Of a DNA stretch of 64,000 nucleotides, positions 41,561 through 51,589 are shown one piece after another. The DNA comes from Pararge aegeria (lineage: Eukaryota; Arthropoda; Insecta; Lepidoptera; Nymphalidae). The translations under genes were made by a program, and so were the position numbers. How positions within the stretch are numbered: position 1 is the first letter of the stretch; every line of letters begins with the position of its first letter. The notes beneath the pieces were generated by a model. It was not told the origin of the DNA, did not search any database, and saw only the letters and a list, made by a program, of their open reading frames with translations. Location: assembly GCF_905163445.1 (NCBI RefSeq), contig NC_053195.1:9042501-9106500 (forward strand), read 5' to 3'.

Positions 41561-41821
41561 AGCTAAAAGCTAGAAAGCTAAAGTTTTTGCTTTTCATACT
41601 ACACGTATTTTCAATTTTACTTTTATAGGCAAGCGCAACAGCGAAACGTGGATATTACAATACGCACCTATTAATAACAATACTAAATGCTATTTCTGTA
41701 TCTGTTATACACAATATATTTTTTAATTCTGTATAACGAATTTCTTTTATTTGATAGTCGACAGTGGTCACGCTTCTTGGCCATTAATGCTTTAATTTTA
41801 TTATTATACACCCGTCACTGT

Positions 41822-42120
41822 TTCGTTGGTCTAGTGGTGACATGCTCGACTGCAGATCACGAGGTCCTGGGTTTCTATCAAGAAATTTTTAGCATCAACC
41901 CGAAGTTTACAAATTGGTTGATTCACTCCCGTGCCTCGGAGAGCACATTTAGCGGTCGGTCCTGCGCCAGATCACTTTCCGGTCATGTCCCATCAGACTA
42001 GGAGACTGAGGCAATAGAAAGTGCAATTGTGCACTATAGTAGCGTCCGCGTAACTGGAAAATCTCTCCGGAGATTGACCACTGCAGCCGAATACGGTCGG
42101 GGAAAACTTTTTTATTATAC
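41822..42120 (+). mobile_element. tRNA-derived SINE, third family
   Basis: CGTTGGTCTAGTGGTGACAT (A box) and ACGAGGTCCTGGGTTTCTAT (decayed B box) form a tRNA-like head. It is followed by ATTGGTTGATTCACTCCCG and GGTCATGTCCCATCAGACTA. Related copies: 43404-43690, 58225-58440, heads at 25905 and 53225-53400. Confidence 0.6.
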
Positions 42121-42154
42121 ACCCGATTGTTTCCCAGAACTTTGTGTGGCCAAG

Positions 42155-42640
42155 CTGTTGCCCGCGACTTCGCCTGCGTTTGTTTTAGTATTTCGAAAGA
42201 CATGTGGCATTCGATTTAGGTGTAATTCTACGCACTTTATGTATTTAGGATAGCTAAGCCTTAAATGACGGGTTGGCTGCCGTCCGCCGAGGAGTTGTGT
42301 CCTCTATCTCCAATCACATTCATCAGATCTACACTAAATCTAGACAAAATTAAACAGACATTATAACCTCTAAGGTACAAAAGTAGTTATTTAAATCGGT
42401 TATCATTTGACGGCGGTATGGTGTAAAGTCGTCAAACACTTTCGTCCCCTCTCCCAAGAGAAATGAGCTTAATTTCAGGGATTAAAAGCATCCTATATTA
42501 CTTCTAATACCTTCAGAAATCTATGTACAAAGTTTCATGATGATCGGTTTAGTAGTTTTTGCGTGAAAGCGTAACAAACAAACTTACGTTCACATTTATA
42601 ATATTAGTAAGGATAGGGATAGGGATACGGATAGGGATGT
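42155..42640 (-). mobile_element. Non-autonomous Helitron-like element, second copy
   Basis: CTGTTGCCCGCGACTTCGCC at the left, GCGTGAAAGCGTAACAAACA and ATTTATAATATTAGTAAGGA at the right, followed by (GGGATA)n to about 42640. Same family, orientation and flanking microsatellite as 39088-39510. Confidence 0.65.
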
Positions 42641-43075
42641 ATCTCAATTTTACGATGAACGAAGTGCTACCAAAATGAGCAATGAATTATAAAAATATTT
42701 AGACTGCTCATTGGTGTTTCAATTAAATGGAACCATTATTGAATTGTTTTATTAAAGCGTCTTGCTAATTATACAAACATACCGAATTCAGAACCTAATA
42801 TAAGCATATTATTGTTAAAAATGAATTTATTTGTTTGCCTGACTCGAATTCAAATTATATGCGTATGATGAGATATTTAATATATAGGTATATTTGAAAG
42901 GCCCGTGTTTTAGAATGATTATCAACTGTAAAAGTTAAACGAGATGTTAATTTTTTCTATCATGCCATCAATAGAATTATTCCTGGATTTCCAGGTTCTC
43001 CTTTCATAATAAATTTCATGTATTAATATAATAATAATAAACACGCTTCTACGGGTAGCTGAAAACATTGATTTA

Positions 43076-43340
43076 ATATAAATAAATAAATATACTACGA
43101 CAATACACACATCGCCATCTAGCCCCAAAGTAAGCGTAGTTTGTGTTATGGGTACTGAGATAGCTGATGAATATTTTTATATGAATATAATACACATAAA
43201 TACTTATAATATACAGATAAACACCCAGACACTGAAAATCATTCATGTTTATCACACAAACATTTTCCAGTTGTGGGAATCGAACCCACGGCCTTGGACT
43301 CAGAAAGCAGGGTCGCTGCCCACTGCGCCACTCGGCCGTC
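43076..43340 (-). mobile_element. Metulj-like SINE, full length
   Basis: Ends at GGCCGTC (43340). The head reads, on minus, GGCGCAGTGGGCAGCGACCC with B box GTGGGTTCGATTCCCAC, both intact. Body and (TATT)n tail are complete. It is the best preserved copy in the window and probably the youngest. Confidence 0.8.
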
Positions 43341-43403
43341 ATATGTTACTATTTGCTGAAAAGCTTAGACTGGATTGCTCTATCTTCCCAAGAAAAAATA
43401 CTA

Positions 43404-43690
43404 CCTCGTTTGTCTAGCGGTTAGTATGTTCAATCGTGGATCACAAGGTAGGTACTGGTCCCGATTCCCAGGTGGGCCCAAACATTCTCAATACCAGCCC
43501 AGATTTAAGAGAACATGTCAAACCGCCGGTCCGCCAGTTATTATCACTAAAATATCATAGTAAATGTTAAATCCCGGCAACCAACATTGGAACAGCGTGG
43601 TAGTTCTATGCTCTAAAGCTCTATCTTCTATATGAGAGAAGAAGCCTGTGTCCAGCACTGGGACGTTAATAGGATAGTGAAGACCATATA
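43404..43690 (+). mobile_element. tRNA-derived SINE, third family
   Basis: CCTCGTTTGTCTAGCGGTTA head, GGTCCCGATTCCCAGGTGGG, body ATCCCGGCAACCAACATTGG, AACAGCGTGGTAGTTCTATG and end GTGTCCAGCACTGGGACGTT. Confidence 0.6.
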
Positions 43691-43944
43691 CTTTCAAGCA
43701 CCCACTAAAATGCATACCGACAGATTTCTAATACTAAACTAATATTACCAAGCTCTATACTACTTTTAACTCCTATTGAAATATTTATTTGTTTGTTAAA
43801 TTAATGTGTATAAAATTAGTAAAGTGACCTTAGAGCTGTCCATAGTCCATAACAATCGCAGAAAGCTATTGCACTCTAATTTAATAGTGATAAGGTTTAT
43901 AATTGTTTATTAATAATTATTTGGAGGTGTACTCGTATTTGTGC

Positions 43945-44084
43945 TACCCTTGTGGATGTTATTTTTCCTAGTATGATGTTTGATATCAGCTATATTGCAT
44001 AGTACCTCACGTCACGCCGATATTTGGTAGGCCTGTAATTGTTCGAATCGTATAAAAGATAGAACCAACGAGGTACATACATCA
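43945..44084 (+). promoter_or_regulatory. Promoter with upstream module
   Basis: ACCCTTGTGGATGTTATTTT, TCCTAGTATGATGTTTGA, ATTGCATAG (43994-44002), TCACGTCA (44007-44014, CRE-like), TATAAAA (44051-44057), TCAGT with start A at 44084. Confidence 0.8.
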
Positions 44085-44118
44085 GTTACTTTTGAAACTA
44101 ATAACAACACAGACCACA

Positions 44119-44751
44119 ATGTTCAAGCTGGTGGTGTTGTCCGTTGCGCTCGCTGTAGCCTCAGCCAATCCTAGTGGCATTTGGGGTGGACTAGCTACGC
44201 CATGGAACGCCGTCGCGACACCTTTAGGAGTTCCTCTCACTGGCCCGATTCTCGCTGGTTCTCTTGCACCTATTGCTCCCATCGGCGCGTACAACTACAG
44301 AGGCCCGCTTTCTCTGGCTCCTGGTCAACCCGCTAACATCTTGGCTGCTGATGGCAGGCCCCTGGACACCCTGAGCGTGAACCTAGACCGTGCAGCTCAT
44401 CTCACCGCGAAGGCTATTCAGGGAAGCGGACACTTGCTGAAGAAAAGGTCAATTGTAGGTGCTCCTCTTGTCGCCTCACCTCTGGCCGCTACTCGTTTGG
44501 TTGCCACTCCTTGGGCCGCCTCTCCTTTGGCCACCAACAACTTGGCAGTAGCCCAGTTAGCTGGTGCTGGTTTGATCTCTGCCCCATTAGCTACCACTAA
44601 CTTGGCAGCAACCCAATTGGCTGGTGCTGGTGTGATCTCTACTCCATGGGCAGCTCCTCTTACTGTATCTCAATCTGGACCTCTCGCAATTGCGTCACCT
44701 ATTGCACCTTTGGGATTAAGATACGGCGCTGGTTTGGGACAACTGTGGTGA
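44119..44751 (+). CDS. Cuticular-type secreted protein with pentad tail (210 aa)
   Basis: Inverted paralogue of the 39862 gene, same length. Signal peptide MFKLVVLSVALAVASA, arm NPSGIWGGLATPWNAVATPL, core at 59-99, HLLKKRS at 105-111. The pentad tail has two 20-residue super-units (NNLAV-AQLAG-AGLIS-APLAT and TNLAA-TQLAG-AGVIS-TPWAA). C-terminus GLRYGAGLGQLW. Identical start context and 35-nt leader. AATAAA at 44790-44795. Differences from the twin are concentrated in the tail, while the core is unchanged. Confidence 0.87.
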   Translation: MFKLVVLSVALAVASANPSGIWGGLATPWNAVATPLGVPLTGPILAGSLAPIAPIGAYNYRGPLSLAPGQPANILAADGRPLDTLSVNLDRAAHLTAKAIQGSGHLLKKRSIVGAPLVASPLAATRLVATPWAASPLATNNLAVAQLAGAGLISAPLATTNLAATQLAGAGVISTPWAAPLTVSQSGPLAIASPIAPLGLRYGAGLGQLW

Positions 44752-45204
44752 AAGCTTAAATAAAACTAATTTCTTAAGTTTTGCGATAAAATAAAATGAG
44801 TTAGCTAAAGTTTTGTTTTTCTGTCATCACTACTACCTACAATTTTTTTTTAAACTTACCACATTTATTATAATTAGATTAATGTTGAAAGAATAGTAAG
44901 GAAATAGTATCTTATCCTTAGCGTATTATTTTCCCACTGCTGGGCACTTTCTTTTTCTCCCACAGGAGAGTCCAGGGGCCCCCTTTCACTTTTTTCTAAT
45001 AAATGTATTAGTAATAATAACAAGGACCGACATCTTATGGCGATCACACACCATATCGACTCAACATGGACGCAGCTTAAATTAAAGAATCAGAATGTGA
45101 GCTTTATGTTACGTGACAGTGACAAAGGCTAAAATTTTCAATATTTTTATGCCAGTAGTGTGACGCATGGACGATTCTTTTATTTATTCATCTACAAGTT
45201 ATTA

Positions 45205-45420
45205 CTTTACTGCAGTCCCACCTGATATTAAGTGATGATGCAGTCTGAGATGGAAGCGGGCTAACTGGGGTATGGCAGTTTAATTAAGCCCATAACCATA
45301 ATCAATTCAAGGGCATTGTACCGCAACATTTTAGGGGCGTTTTTGTCAGGAATTTAACTCGGGATCTCTTACTTAGAAGACTACAGCGCTCACCACTGCG
45401 ACAGTTTACTTAATCAAGTA
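45205..45420 (-). mobile_element. tRNA-derived SINE (second family)
   Basis: CACCTGATATTAAGTGATGA, TGCAGTCTGAGATGGAAGCG, GGGCTAACTGGGGTATGGCA and reversed head AGCGCTCACCACTGCGACAG. Confidence 0.65.
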
Positions 45421-45769
45421 GTTTCAAAAACACACTGGAAATTTTATTTTTATATGAAATCATACTTTTAACTTATTCCATTAAATATTTGTTAGAAATA
45501 TATTTTTTATTCCCTTGTATCAAGCATTGCTTGTATTTTTAGAATCTATTTTCGACCGAATACCTCAATAAGACACTGTTATAGAGATATTTTGAATATA
45601 ACTATTGTACTCAGTGCTTATTATGTTTAATGAGGCTACAAATAGGCAGAGCTAAATATAAATTTGAGCAATATGGTTATGATGTAAAAAGACGTATTCT
45701 TTTTTTTTGATTATTTGTTGACGCACAAAGCAAAATGGCCCACGTCTATAAACAGAGCAACATTGCGAA

Positions 45770-46010
45770 GGTAATGCCATGAACATGTTCTAAAACGTAT
45801 CGCCATGTATCCATCAACCTGAGATAGTTGTTAAGCTTCATAGGCCTGCAAATACACCGGCAACCAAGCCCGGAACACAGCGTTGCAACAATACTGCTTT
45901 TTGGCAGAAATAAGCGTGGCGATAGTAGGTACTTTCCCGGACGAGCTCTATTACAAAAAGCTATTATATATATATGTATATATATATATATATATATATT
46001 TTATATTCTA
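45770..46010. mobile_element. LINE 3' fragment followed by (TA)n
   Basis: TATCCATCAACCTGAGATAG, ACACCGGCAACCAAGC, GGAACACAGCGTTGCAACAA, AAATAAGCGTGGCGATAGTA and TTTCCCGGACGAGCTC, then a (TA)n run at about 45966-45999. Confidence 0.55.
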
Positions 46011-46639
46011 TGCTAGCTGTTGTCCGCTTGAAAAGTAAAATAAGCTAAGTACTATACCAGGCCTCACGTTTTTAATTGATTATATTTGAGTGGAAACATT
46101 TACGAAGATTGTAGAATACTGAAAATTGTACGTCGTTCCCAAACCAAAGAGGTGGTGCTTATTTAGCCCTAAGTGATGGATAAGTGACGATGTTGGGTAG
46201 CCTTAAGTAAATATTCAATAACTATATAACTGGTAAATTTCTCCTTGAAAGGGTAAAAATAACTCTGTCTTATTAGTTTTACCAGTAAAATCAGTAGTTT
46301 TTCCTTTTTACGTTATTCTCAAACCGAATTTCTTTTCGTAAGTTGTAGGTTTATAAGACAGAAAAATAAGTATGTTTTGTTATACTTAAACAAAATAAAT
46401 GGATAGTAAATAACAGTCTGTACATGACTACATATGAAATTTAATTACTTATAAAAAACGTGCTTAAAAGACTCTCTTGATAGACAATTATAATATTTCA
46501 TGACTATATTGATTACAATTAAATCACTTACTCGTAATAATAGGTCCGTTAGGAGTCATTTAAGTTCATAATTAAAATTAATTTACGCGTTAAATTAAAG
46601 TTTAAAAGCATGAAATTACATTACCATTCTACATATAAA

Positions 46640-46850
46640 AACCATTTCGGAATGAACATCTATATCTGTCTGTCTGTCCGTCCGGGCATCCCGCGAAAAC
46701 TACTGAACGGATTTAAATAAAATTTGATATAGTGGTAGCTGATATTCCAGGTCAACATATAGGATACCTTTTATCCCGATAAACGTTAAGTTTCTCCGGG
46801 AAACGGGATAAAAAATTTATCAACTTTATTTCATAATATATTACTATTTA
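46640..46850 (+). mobile_element. Helitron-like interior fragment
   Basis: (GTCT)n, GTCCGGGCATCCCGCGAAAA, TGATATAGTGGTAGCTGATA, GGTCAACATATAGGATACC and GGGAAACGGGATAAAAA. Homologous to 38352-38520. Confidence 0.6.
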
Positions 46851-47099
46851 TTTTTATTTCATATTTCCCTCAAATATTAACCATTTATACAAATCTTAGA
46901 ATAGTAGCTTTATTTTCTTAATTTTTAAAATGAACATAAATCAGTTAATATGGACATCTGCATATCGTTTTCGATAAATACAAATCTCGTATAAATTGAG
47001 TCATTTATGGGGTTGAATATACCTTTTAACACAATCTCTAAAGGACTATAGATATTGGACCTACCAATGAGTTAAACACATTTTTACGGACGAGTTCTT

Positions 47100-47262
47100 C
47101 GCTATTATATATATATTCTAAGTATTTATGTATATTATTCATAAAAATATTCATCAGACATCTTAGTACCCATAACACAAGCTACGCTTACTTTGGGGCT
47201 AGGTGGCGATGTGTTTATTGTCGTAGTATTTTTATTTATCATTTATTTATTATTTCAAAAAA
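47100..47262 (+). mobile_element. Metulj-like SINE, 3' half
   Basis: TCTAAGTATTTATGTATATT, AAATATTCATCAGACATCTT, ACCCATAACACAAGCTACGC and GGGGCTAGGTGGCGATGTG with a (TTTA)n end. Confidence 0.7.
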
Positions 47263-47461
47263 CATCCTGAAGTAATTCAATCTGTAATACAGGTAACATA
47301 AACCAGGTTAATAATTGTAGGAGGAAAAACTCATTATTCTTTGGGTAAGTATTCTTAAAAATAGCTGTTATACTGAGTTTTTCAGCGGTAGATCATGAGG
47401 AATCAGGAATGAACTTCGTTGCGGTAGTCGACTCCCACTTATCTAACTTTAAATTTTTTTG

Positions 47462-47533
47462 TTATCCTATGATATGATACGCTCACTTTTGGGCTAGATG
47501 GCGATCTGTGTATTGTCGTAGTATATTTATTTT
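47462..47533 (+). mobile_element. Metulj-like SINE, 3' stub
   Basis: ACGCTCACTTTTGGGCTAGA, TGGCGATCTGTGTATTGTCG and TAGTATATTTATTTT only. Confidence 0.6.
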
Positions 47534-47539
47534 CATCTT

Positions 47540-48330
47540 GAGTCCAGCTCTGTAATGTAATTGTCAAGAATGGTTATAATATAGCAGTGAGCTTACGGTG
47601 GTAACATATTCGTTCAATGTAATATAATAATTATTTGTAAATCACAAAATAACTATGAAAGGGTGTATAGACATACACCCTTTGCACCCTTTATAAATAC
47701 TGACAGACAGTCACAGAAGTGTGTACACTGTGCCACTATTTCAGGTTGAAATATTATTATATTAACAATCGGTTAAGTAGTTTATAAATTACTTAGATAT
47801 ATACAAGAAAACTAATCAATGCTCCTTATACGATTAGTATCCATGATATAATATATATATATTAAAATCACACAAAATGTGGTGAAAGTGACGGGTTGCT
47901 GGATGCTAATGCATCTTCTGGAATTCGCGCGCCGCGATGCTATAAAATAATACCGTCCCTATAAGATAATTTCACACCGCTAATTTCACTTTACTCAAGC
48001 CAGTAGCTAAATAGAGTTAACAAATTTTATAGACACGCTAGAATGAAATTATTCACATTTTCTTAGTAATTAATCTCAACCCGTCGGTATACCTACTACA
48101 TTATTATAGTCAAATATGAATCGAATCTATATGTTATTTTGGATATGTAAATAATTCTTTGTTTATTTTGTGCATGTTTCAATACAGTACCTAACTAACA
48201 ATTATTGAAGTGAACGGACATTAAGAAGCTGATCAAGGCGAGCTCAGAAAGTAGTTATGCTATCAGCTATTTAATGTTTCTAATCATAAATGTCATAAGG
48301 TTTGTTATTGCACATGAGTAATTTAGTGGC
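47540..48330. other. Intergenic, no gene
   Basis: Small palindrome AAGGGTGTATAGACATACAC with CCTT near 47657-47681. Otherwise anonymous AT-rich DNA. Confidence 0.5.
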
Positions 48331-48334
48331 GCCT

Positions 48335-48479
48335 ATTCTACCCTTGTAGAGGTTTCCATTCCGAGTATGATGTTTGAACAACGCCCTATTGCATAGTATC
48401 TGACGTCACAAAGGTATTTGGACCTACACCTACAAGTTCAAATTGTATAAAAGATAAGTGCAGCGAGGAGTGTGCAGTA
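48335..48479 (+). promoter_or_regulatory. Promoter with full upstream module, diverged initiator
   Basis: ACCCTTGTAGAGG, TTCCGAGTATGATGTTTGAA, ATTGCATAG (48388-48396), TGACGTCA (48401-48408), AAAGGTATTTG, TATAAAA (48446-48452). The initiator is GTAGTTAG rather than TCAGTTAG, with start A at 48479 by spacing. Confidence 0.75.
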
Positions 48480-48513
48480 GTTAGTTTTGGAACTAATAAC
48501 AACACAGACCACA

Positions 48514-49026
48514 ATGTTCAAGCTGGTGGTGTTGTCCGTTGCACTCGCTGTAGCCTCAGCTAATCCTAGTGGTATTTGGGGAGGTCTGGCTACACCATGG
48601 AATGCTGCTATCGCAGCACCATTAGGCCTTGGTCTCGCTGCTCCGCTAGCCGCCGCTCCCCTTGCAGCTGTTGCTCCGGTTGGCGCGTACAACTACAGAG
48701 GCCCACTGTCTCTGGCTCCCGGTCAACCCGCTAACATCTTGGCTGCTGACGGCAGGCCTCTGGACACCCTGAGCGTGAACCTTGACCGTGCGGTGCATCT
48801 CAATGCAAAGGCTGTTGAAGGTCACGGCCACTGGCTGAAGAAGAGGTCAGTTGTTGGCGCTCCCTTGATAGCTGCACCTTGGGCTGCCCCTGTCGTTGCC
48901 TTGACGCACTCTTCCCGCATCGACATTCCTGCAGCGCGCTTGATCGCTCCGGTTGGCATCGCTGCTGCACCCATCGCACCTTTGGGATTAGGTGTACACG
49001 GTGCAAGTTTGGGTCATCTTTGGTGA
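48514..49026 (+). CDS. Cuticular-type secreted protein with a retinin-like segment (170 aa)
   Basis: Signal peptide and arm nearly as in the genes at 39862/44119 (MFKLVVLSVALAVASANPSG, IWGGLATPWN). Core NYRGPLSLAPGQPANIL (60-76), VNLDRAVHLNAKA (88-100), GHWLKKRS (105-112). The tail differs: instead of long pentads it has THSSRIDIPAARLIAP (131-146). This resembles the SHQSR(V/I)DxK motif in the genes at 60881 and 62238, which recalls retinin-domain proteins. It ends GHLW. Core and motif together suggest exchange between the two neighbouring families, or chance convergence. Single exon, 35-nt leader. Confidence 0.85.
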   Translation: MFKLVVLSVALAVASANPSGIWGGLATPWNAAIAAPLGLGLAAPLAAAPLAAVAPVGAYNYRGPLSLAPGQPANILAADGRPLDTLSVNLDRAVHLNAKAVEGHGHWLKKRSVVGAPLIAAPWAAPVVALTHSSRIDIPAARLIAPVGIAAAPIAPLGLGVHGASLGHLW

Positions 49027-49099
49027 ACGATGCAAACATCATAAATAGGATATACAAATTTTACGAAAACAATATAAAGCTACAAAAAAGCTACTGGTC

Positions 49100-50740
49100 T
49101 TTTTTTTTTTTCTTTCATTTATGCAATCTTTTTAATCCGATATATCGGTGCTTGTTCTTGTCTAAATCAACAGTTTTAAGGCAGAAGGCACGTTGTGATG
49201 TAGGTACTTAGTTTTGGACTGGTATTGACATTTTTTTTTGTGTTGAATTAAAATGTAACGTAACGTCATCAAATTTTACTTTAATGCTGCATTTATCTGC
49301 AATTTTTTTTTAAACGTATTTATAGTTTTTCATCGCTTACACGACGACAGCTGTAATCGTAATATTAATCACCGTATAAAACGTATATACAACAAAAAAA
49401 AAGATGTCTTGTGACTTAAAAATGTATACCTAGCCAAGAGTTTTGGCTCGATTTATTGCTATTATATACATTACTTACACAAACTATTATAAGCAGTTAC
49501 CAGCAGGTAACTTAGTAGGTATTACAAAGAAATTCATTGCCAAATAACCGTGCTTTAGCCAATTTCTCTTCCTGCAAAGAATAACAATATATCAGCGCAC
49601 GACTACACGAGCAGAAATATTACTATTTATAAGACATTTTTGAACATTTTCTTTTCTAGAAGACTAGCTATATTCTGCGTTCACGTTCTGAGATTTCATC
49701 AACTTTATAGTTTACACCTAAGATAGTGCAAAGGTTATTTAAATCGCACTACTAGTGCCAGAACTGATTAACTTGAATTTGTACTGAACGCTTGAAGATG
49801 ATAAGTATATAAACTCACTTAGTAATGCTGCCCAAAACAAAAGGAATTTGATATTTCAAACGGACTTCAAAAAGGAGGAGTTTCTCGACTAAAGTTTTTT
49901 TTGTATGTACATTTGTTTCGCGATTACTCCGCCGATTATTCGCCGATTTTGATGATTATTTTTTTGTTTGGTATTTTATATGTCAGAGGTGGTCTCATTT
50001 TACTTTAGCGAAGATCTATTTGCCGGCTCCTGGTATATTCAGGGAACTCTTATAGCAAAGAAAGATTATAGCAACACCCATTAGTACCCACCCACCCCCT
50101 CGATTCGGGTATTTTTTTACAACACAAACTGATGATGAAGACCAAGGATGAGCACCGAAACTATACAATAATAACTATTAAACTAATTGCTGTTATGGTA
50201 TCTAGTTATAGGTAAGCAATTAATTATCGTTACAATAAAGAAGCTGATGGTGAAGTGCCGTGAGGACTCCTCAACCATTAACGCTAAATTTAGTGAAAAG
50301 CTATATTTTGTAGAAGGTTATGAGCACGTTTGACTTTTACAGCTTAGATATAATTGCAAACCTACCCACAAAAAAGCGTGAATTATTATTTTAACACCAA
50401 ATACTTTCTAAAACACCTAAAAATATTATTATCAAAACGTTTTTTGCACGGAACTCTCAGTGCGCTAGTTTAACGCAAAGAAACGGACTGCAGACAATTC
50501 GATTCTTTCGTCTTTTTAGATCGAGTTAGCGACGTTGGGTCACAGCACCGATGATATAGATGTAGTCATAGAAACGGAGTAACTTTGGCTATACAAATAA
50601 AGTGGAATAACCTTACAAATGTATGTGCGTGTATTTCGTACATTCCGTTACCCAACGTTTATTTGTATTTGTACTTAATCGTAATTACAGTTAAAACGTC
50701 TTGTTAGGAAAATTATCGAAACTTATAAAATAAAACATAT
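49100..50740. other. Intergenic with one repeat fragment
   Basis: At about 49855-50060, AAACGGACTTCAAAAAGGAG, GAGTTTCTCGACTAAAG, TGTTTCGCGATTACTCCGCC and GATTTTGATGATT resemble a dispersed lepidopteran element. No gene. Confidence 0.5.
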
Positions 50741-50792
50741 TGGTAGATTCAACAATTTATTTTTGCATCGGTCGATCGAAAGTAGACGGAGC

Positions 50793-51479
50793 TTACAGGT
50801 AGTGAGCGTAGGGAGTAGCGTACGAGGCGTACGAGATCGGGCTGTAGTGTGTTGTAGCGTAAGTAGACGGGTAAGCGTAGGATGAGGTGATCAGTGGCGT
50901 CCTAGCGACGGCAACAGTGCTGATGGGGGCGATGAGAGAAACAGAGCGCTTCTTAAGAATGTGCGCACCGCTAAGAGCCTTGGCAGTGAGGTGAGCAGAC
51001 CGGTCCAAGTTAACGTCCAGTGTGTCAAGAGGCCTGCCATCTGAGCCAAGAATGTTAGCAGGCTGTCCGGGAGCCAGCGACAATGGGCCGCGGTAGTTGT
51101 AGGGCTGCAGAAGTGGCGCAGAGTAGGCCAGAGGAGCGTAGGGAGCCGCGTAGGGTGTAAATGAAGCGTAGGGTAAGATAGGCTGAGCAGCGTAAGGAGC
51201 AACTACTGCCAAGGAACGTTTCTTCAAAAGATGGAATCCATTGTCAAATGCCTTAGCGGTGAAGTGAGCAGCGCGGTCCAGGTTTACATCCAAGGTGTCA
51301 AGAGGCCTGCCGTCAGAGGCCAAGATGTTGGCAGGCTGGCCTGGTGCCAGAGACAGCGGTCCACGGTAGTTGTAGGGCTGGTACAATGCTGACGAGTACG
51401 CTAAGGGAGCAATCGGCGCGAAGAGGCCAGAGGCCGAAACCGCCGCGAACGCGTAAGACAACACCACCAACTTAAACAT
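50793..51479 (-). CDS. Double-core cuticular-type secreted protein (228 aa)
   Basis: Signal peptide MFKLVVLSYAFAAVSA (1-16). Two tandem copies of the core: residues 36-89 (NYRGPLSLAPGQPANIL, ASDGRPLDTLDVNLDRAAHFTAKA, HLLKKRS) and 127-179 (NILGSDGRPL, VNLDRSAHLTAKA, HILKKRS). They are separated by a Tyr/Ala/Pro linker. DVNLDR replaces SVNLDR of the single-core genes. The tail is Tyr/Ser/Ala-rich with TVAVARTPLI and lacks the pentads, GRSW and C-terminal Trp, ending AHYL. The first Met is used; leader 32 nt. AATAAA on the minus strand at 50756-50761. Confidence 0.87.
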   Translation of the reverse strand: MFKLVVLSYAFAAVSASGLFAPIAPLAYSSALYQPYNYRGPLSLAPGQPANILASDGRPLDTLDVNLDRAAHFTAKAFDNGFHLLKKRSLAVVAPYAAQPILPYASFTPYAAPYAPLAYSAPLLQPYNYRGPLSLAPGQPANILGSDGRPLDTLDVNLDRSAHLTAKALSGAHILKKRSVSLIAPISTVAVARTPLITSSYAYPSTYATTHYSPISYASYATPYAHYL

Positions 51480-51510
51480 TGTGCAAGTGGTCTGTGCTGC
51501 TATGAAACAC

Positions 51511-51585
51511 TGATGCAGCTCTGAAACTACATGTGTCTTTTATACTCGTATGATGCCAATAAGCTGATGGGCGTCACCGGAATAT
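51511..51585 (-). promoter_or_regulatory. Promoter of the double-core type
   Basis: Minus strand: ATATTCCGGTGACGC (51571-51585), TATAAAA (51538-51544), TCAGT with start A at 51511. TATTCCGGTGACGCC is shared with the other double-core gene and differs from the module of the single-core genes, though it still contains TGACG. Confidence 0.75.
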
Positions 51586-51589
51586 ATTG

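Noticed and set aside
43270..43340. Candidate tRNA gene (intact pol III boxes)
   Set aside because: It is the head of a full-length SINE with body and tail, repeated at 8414 and 16092.
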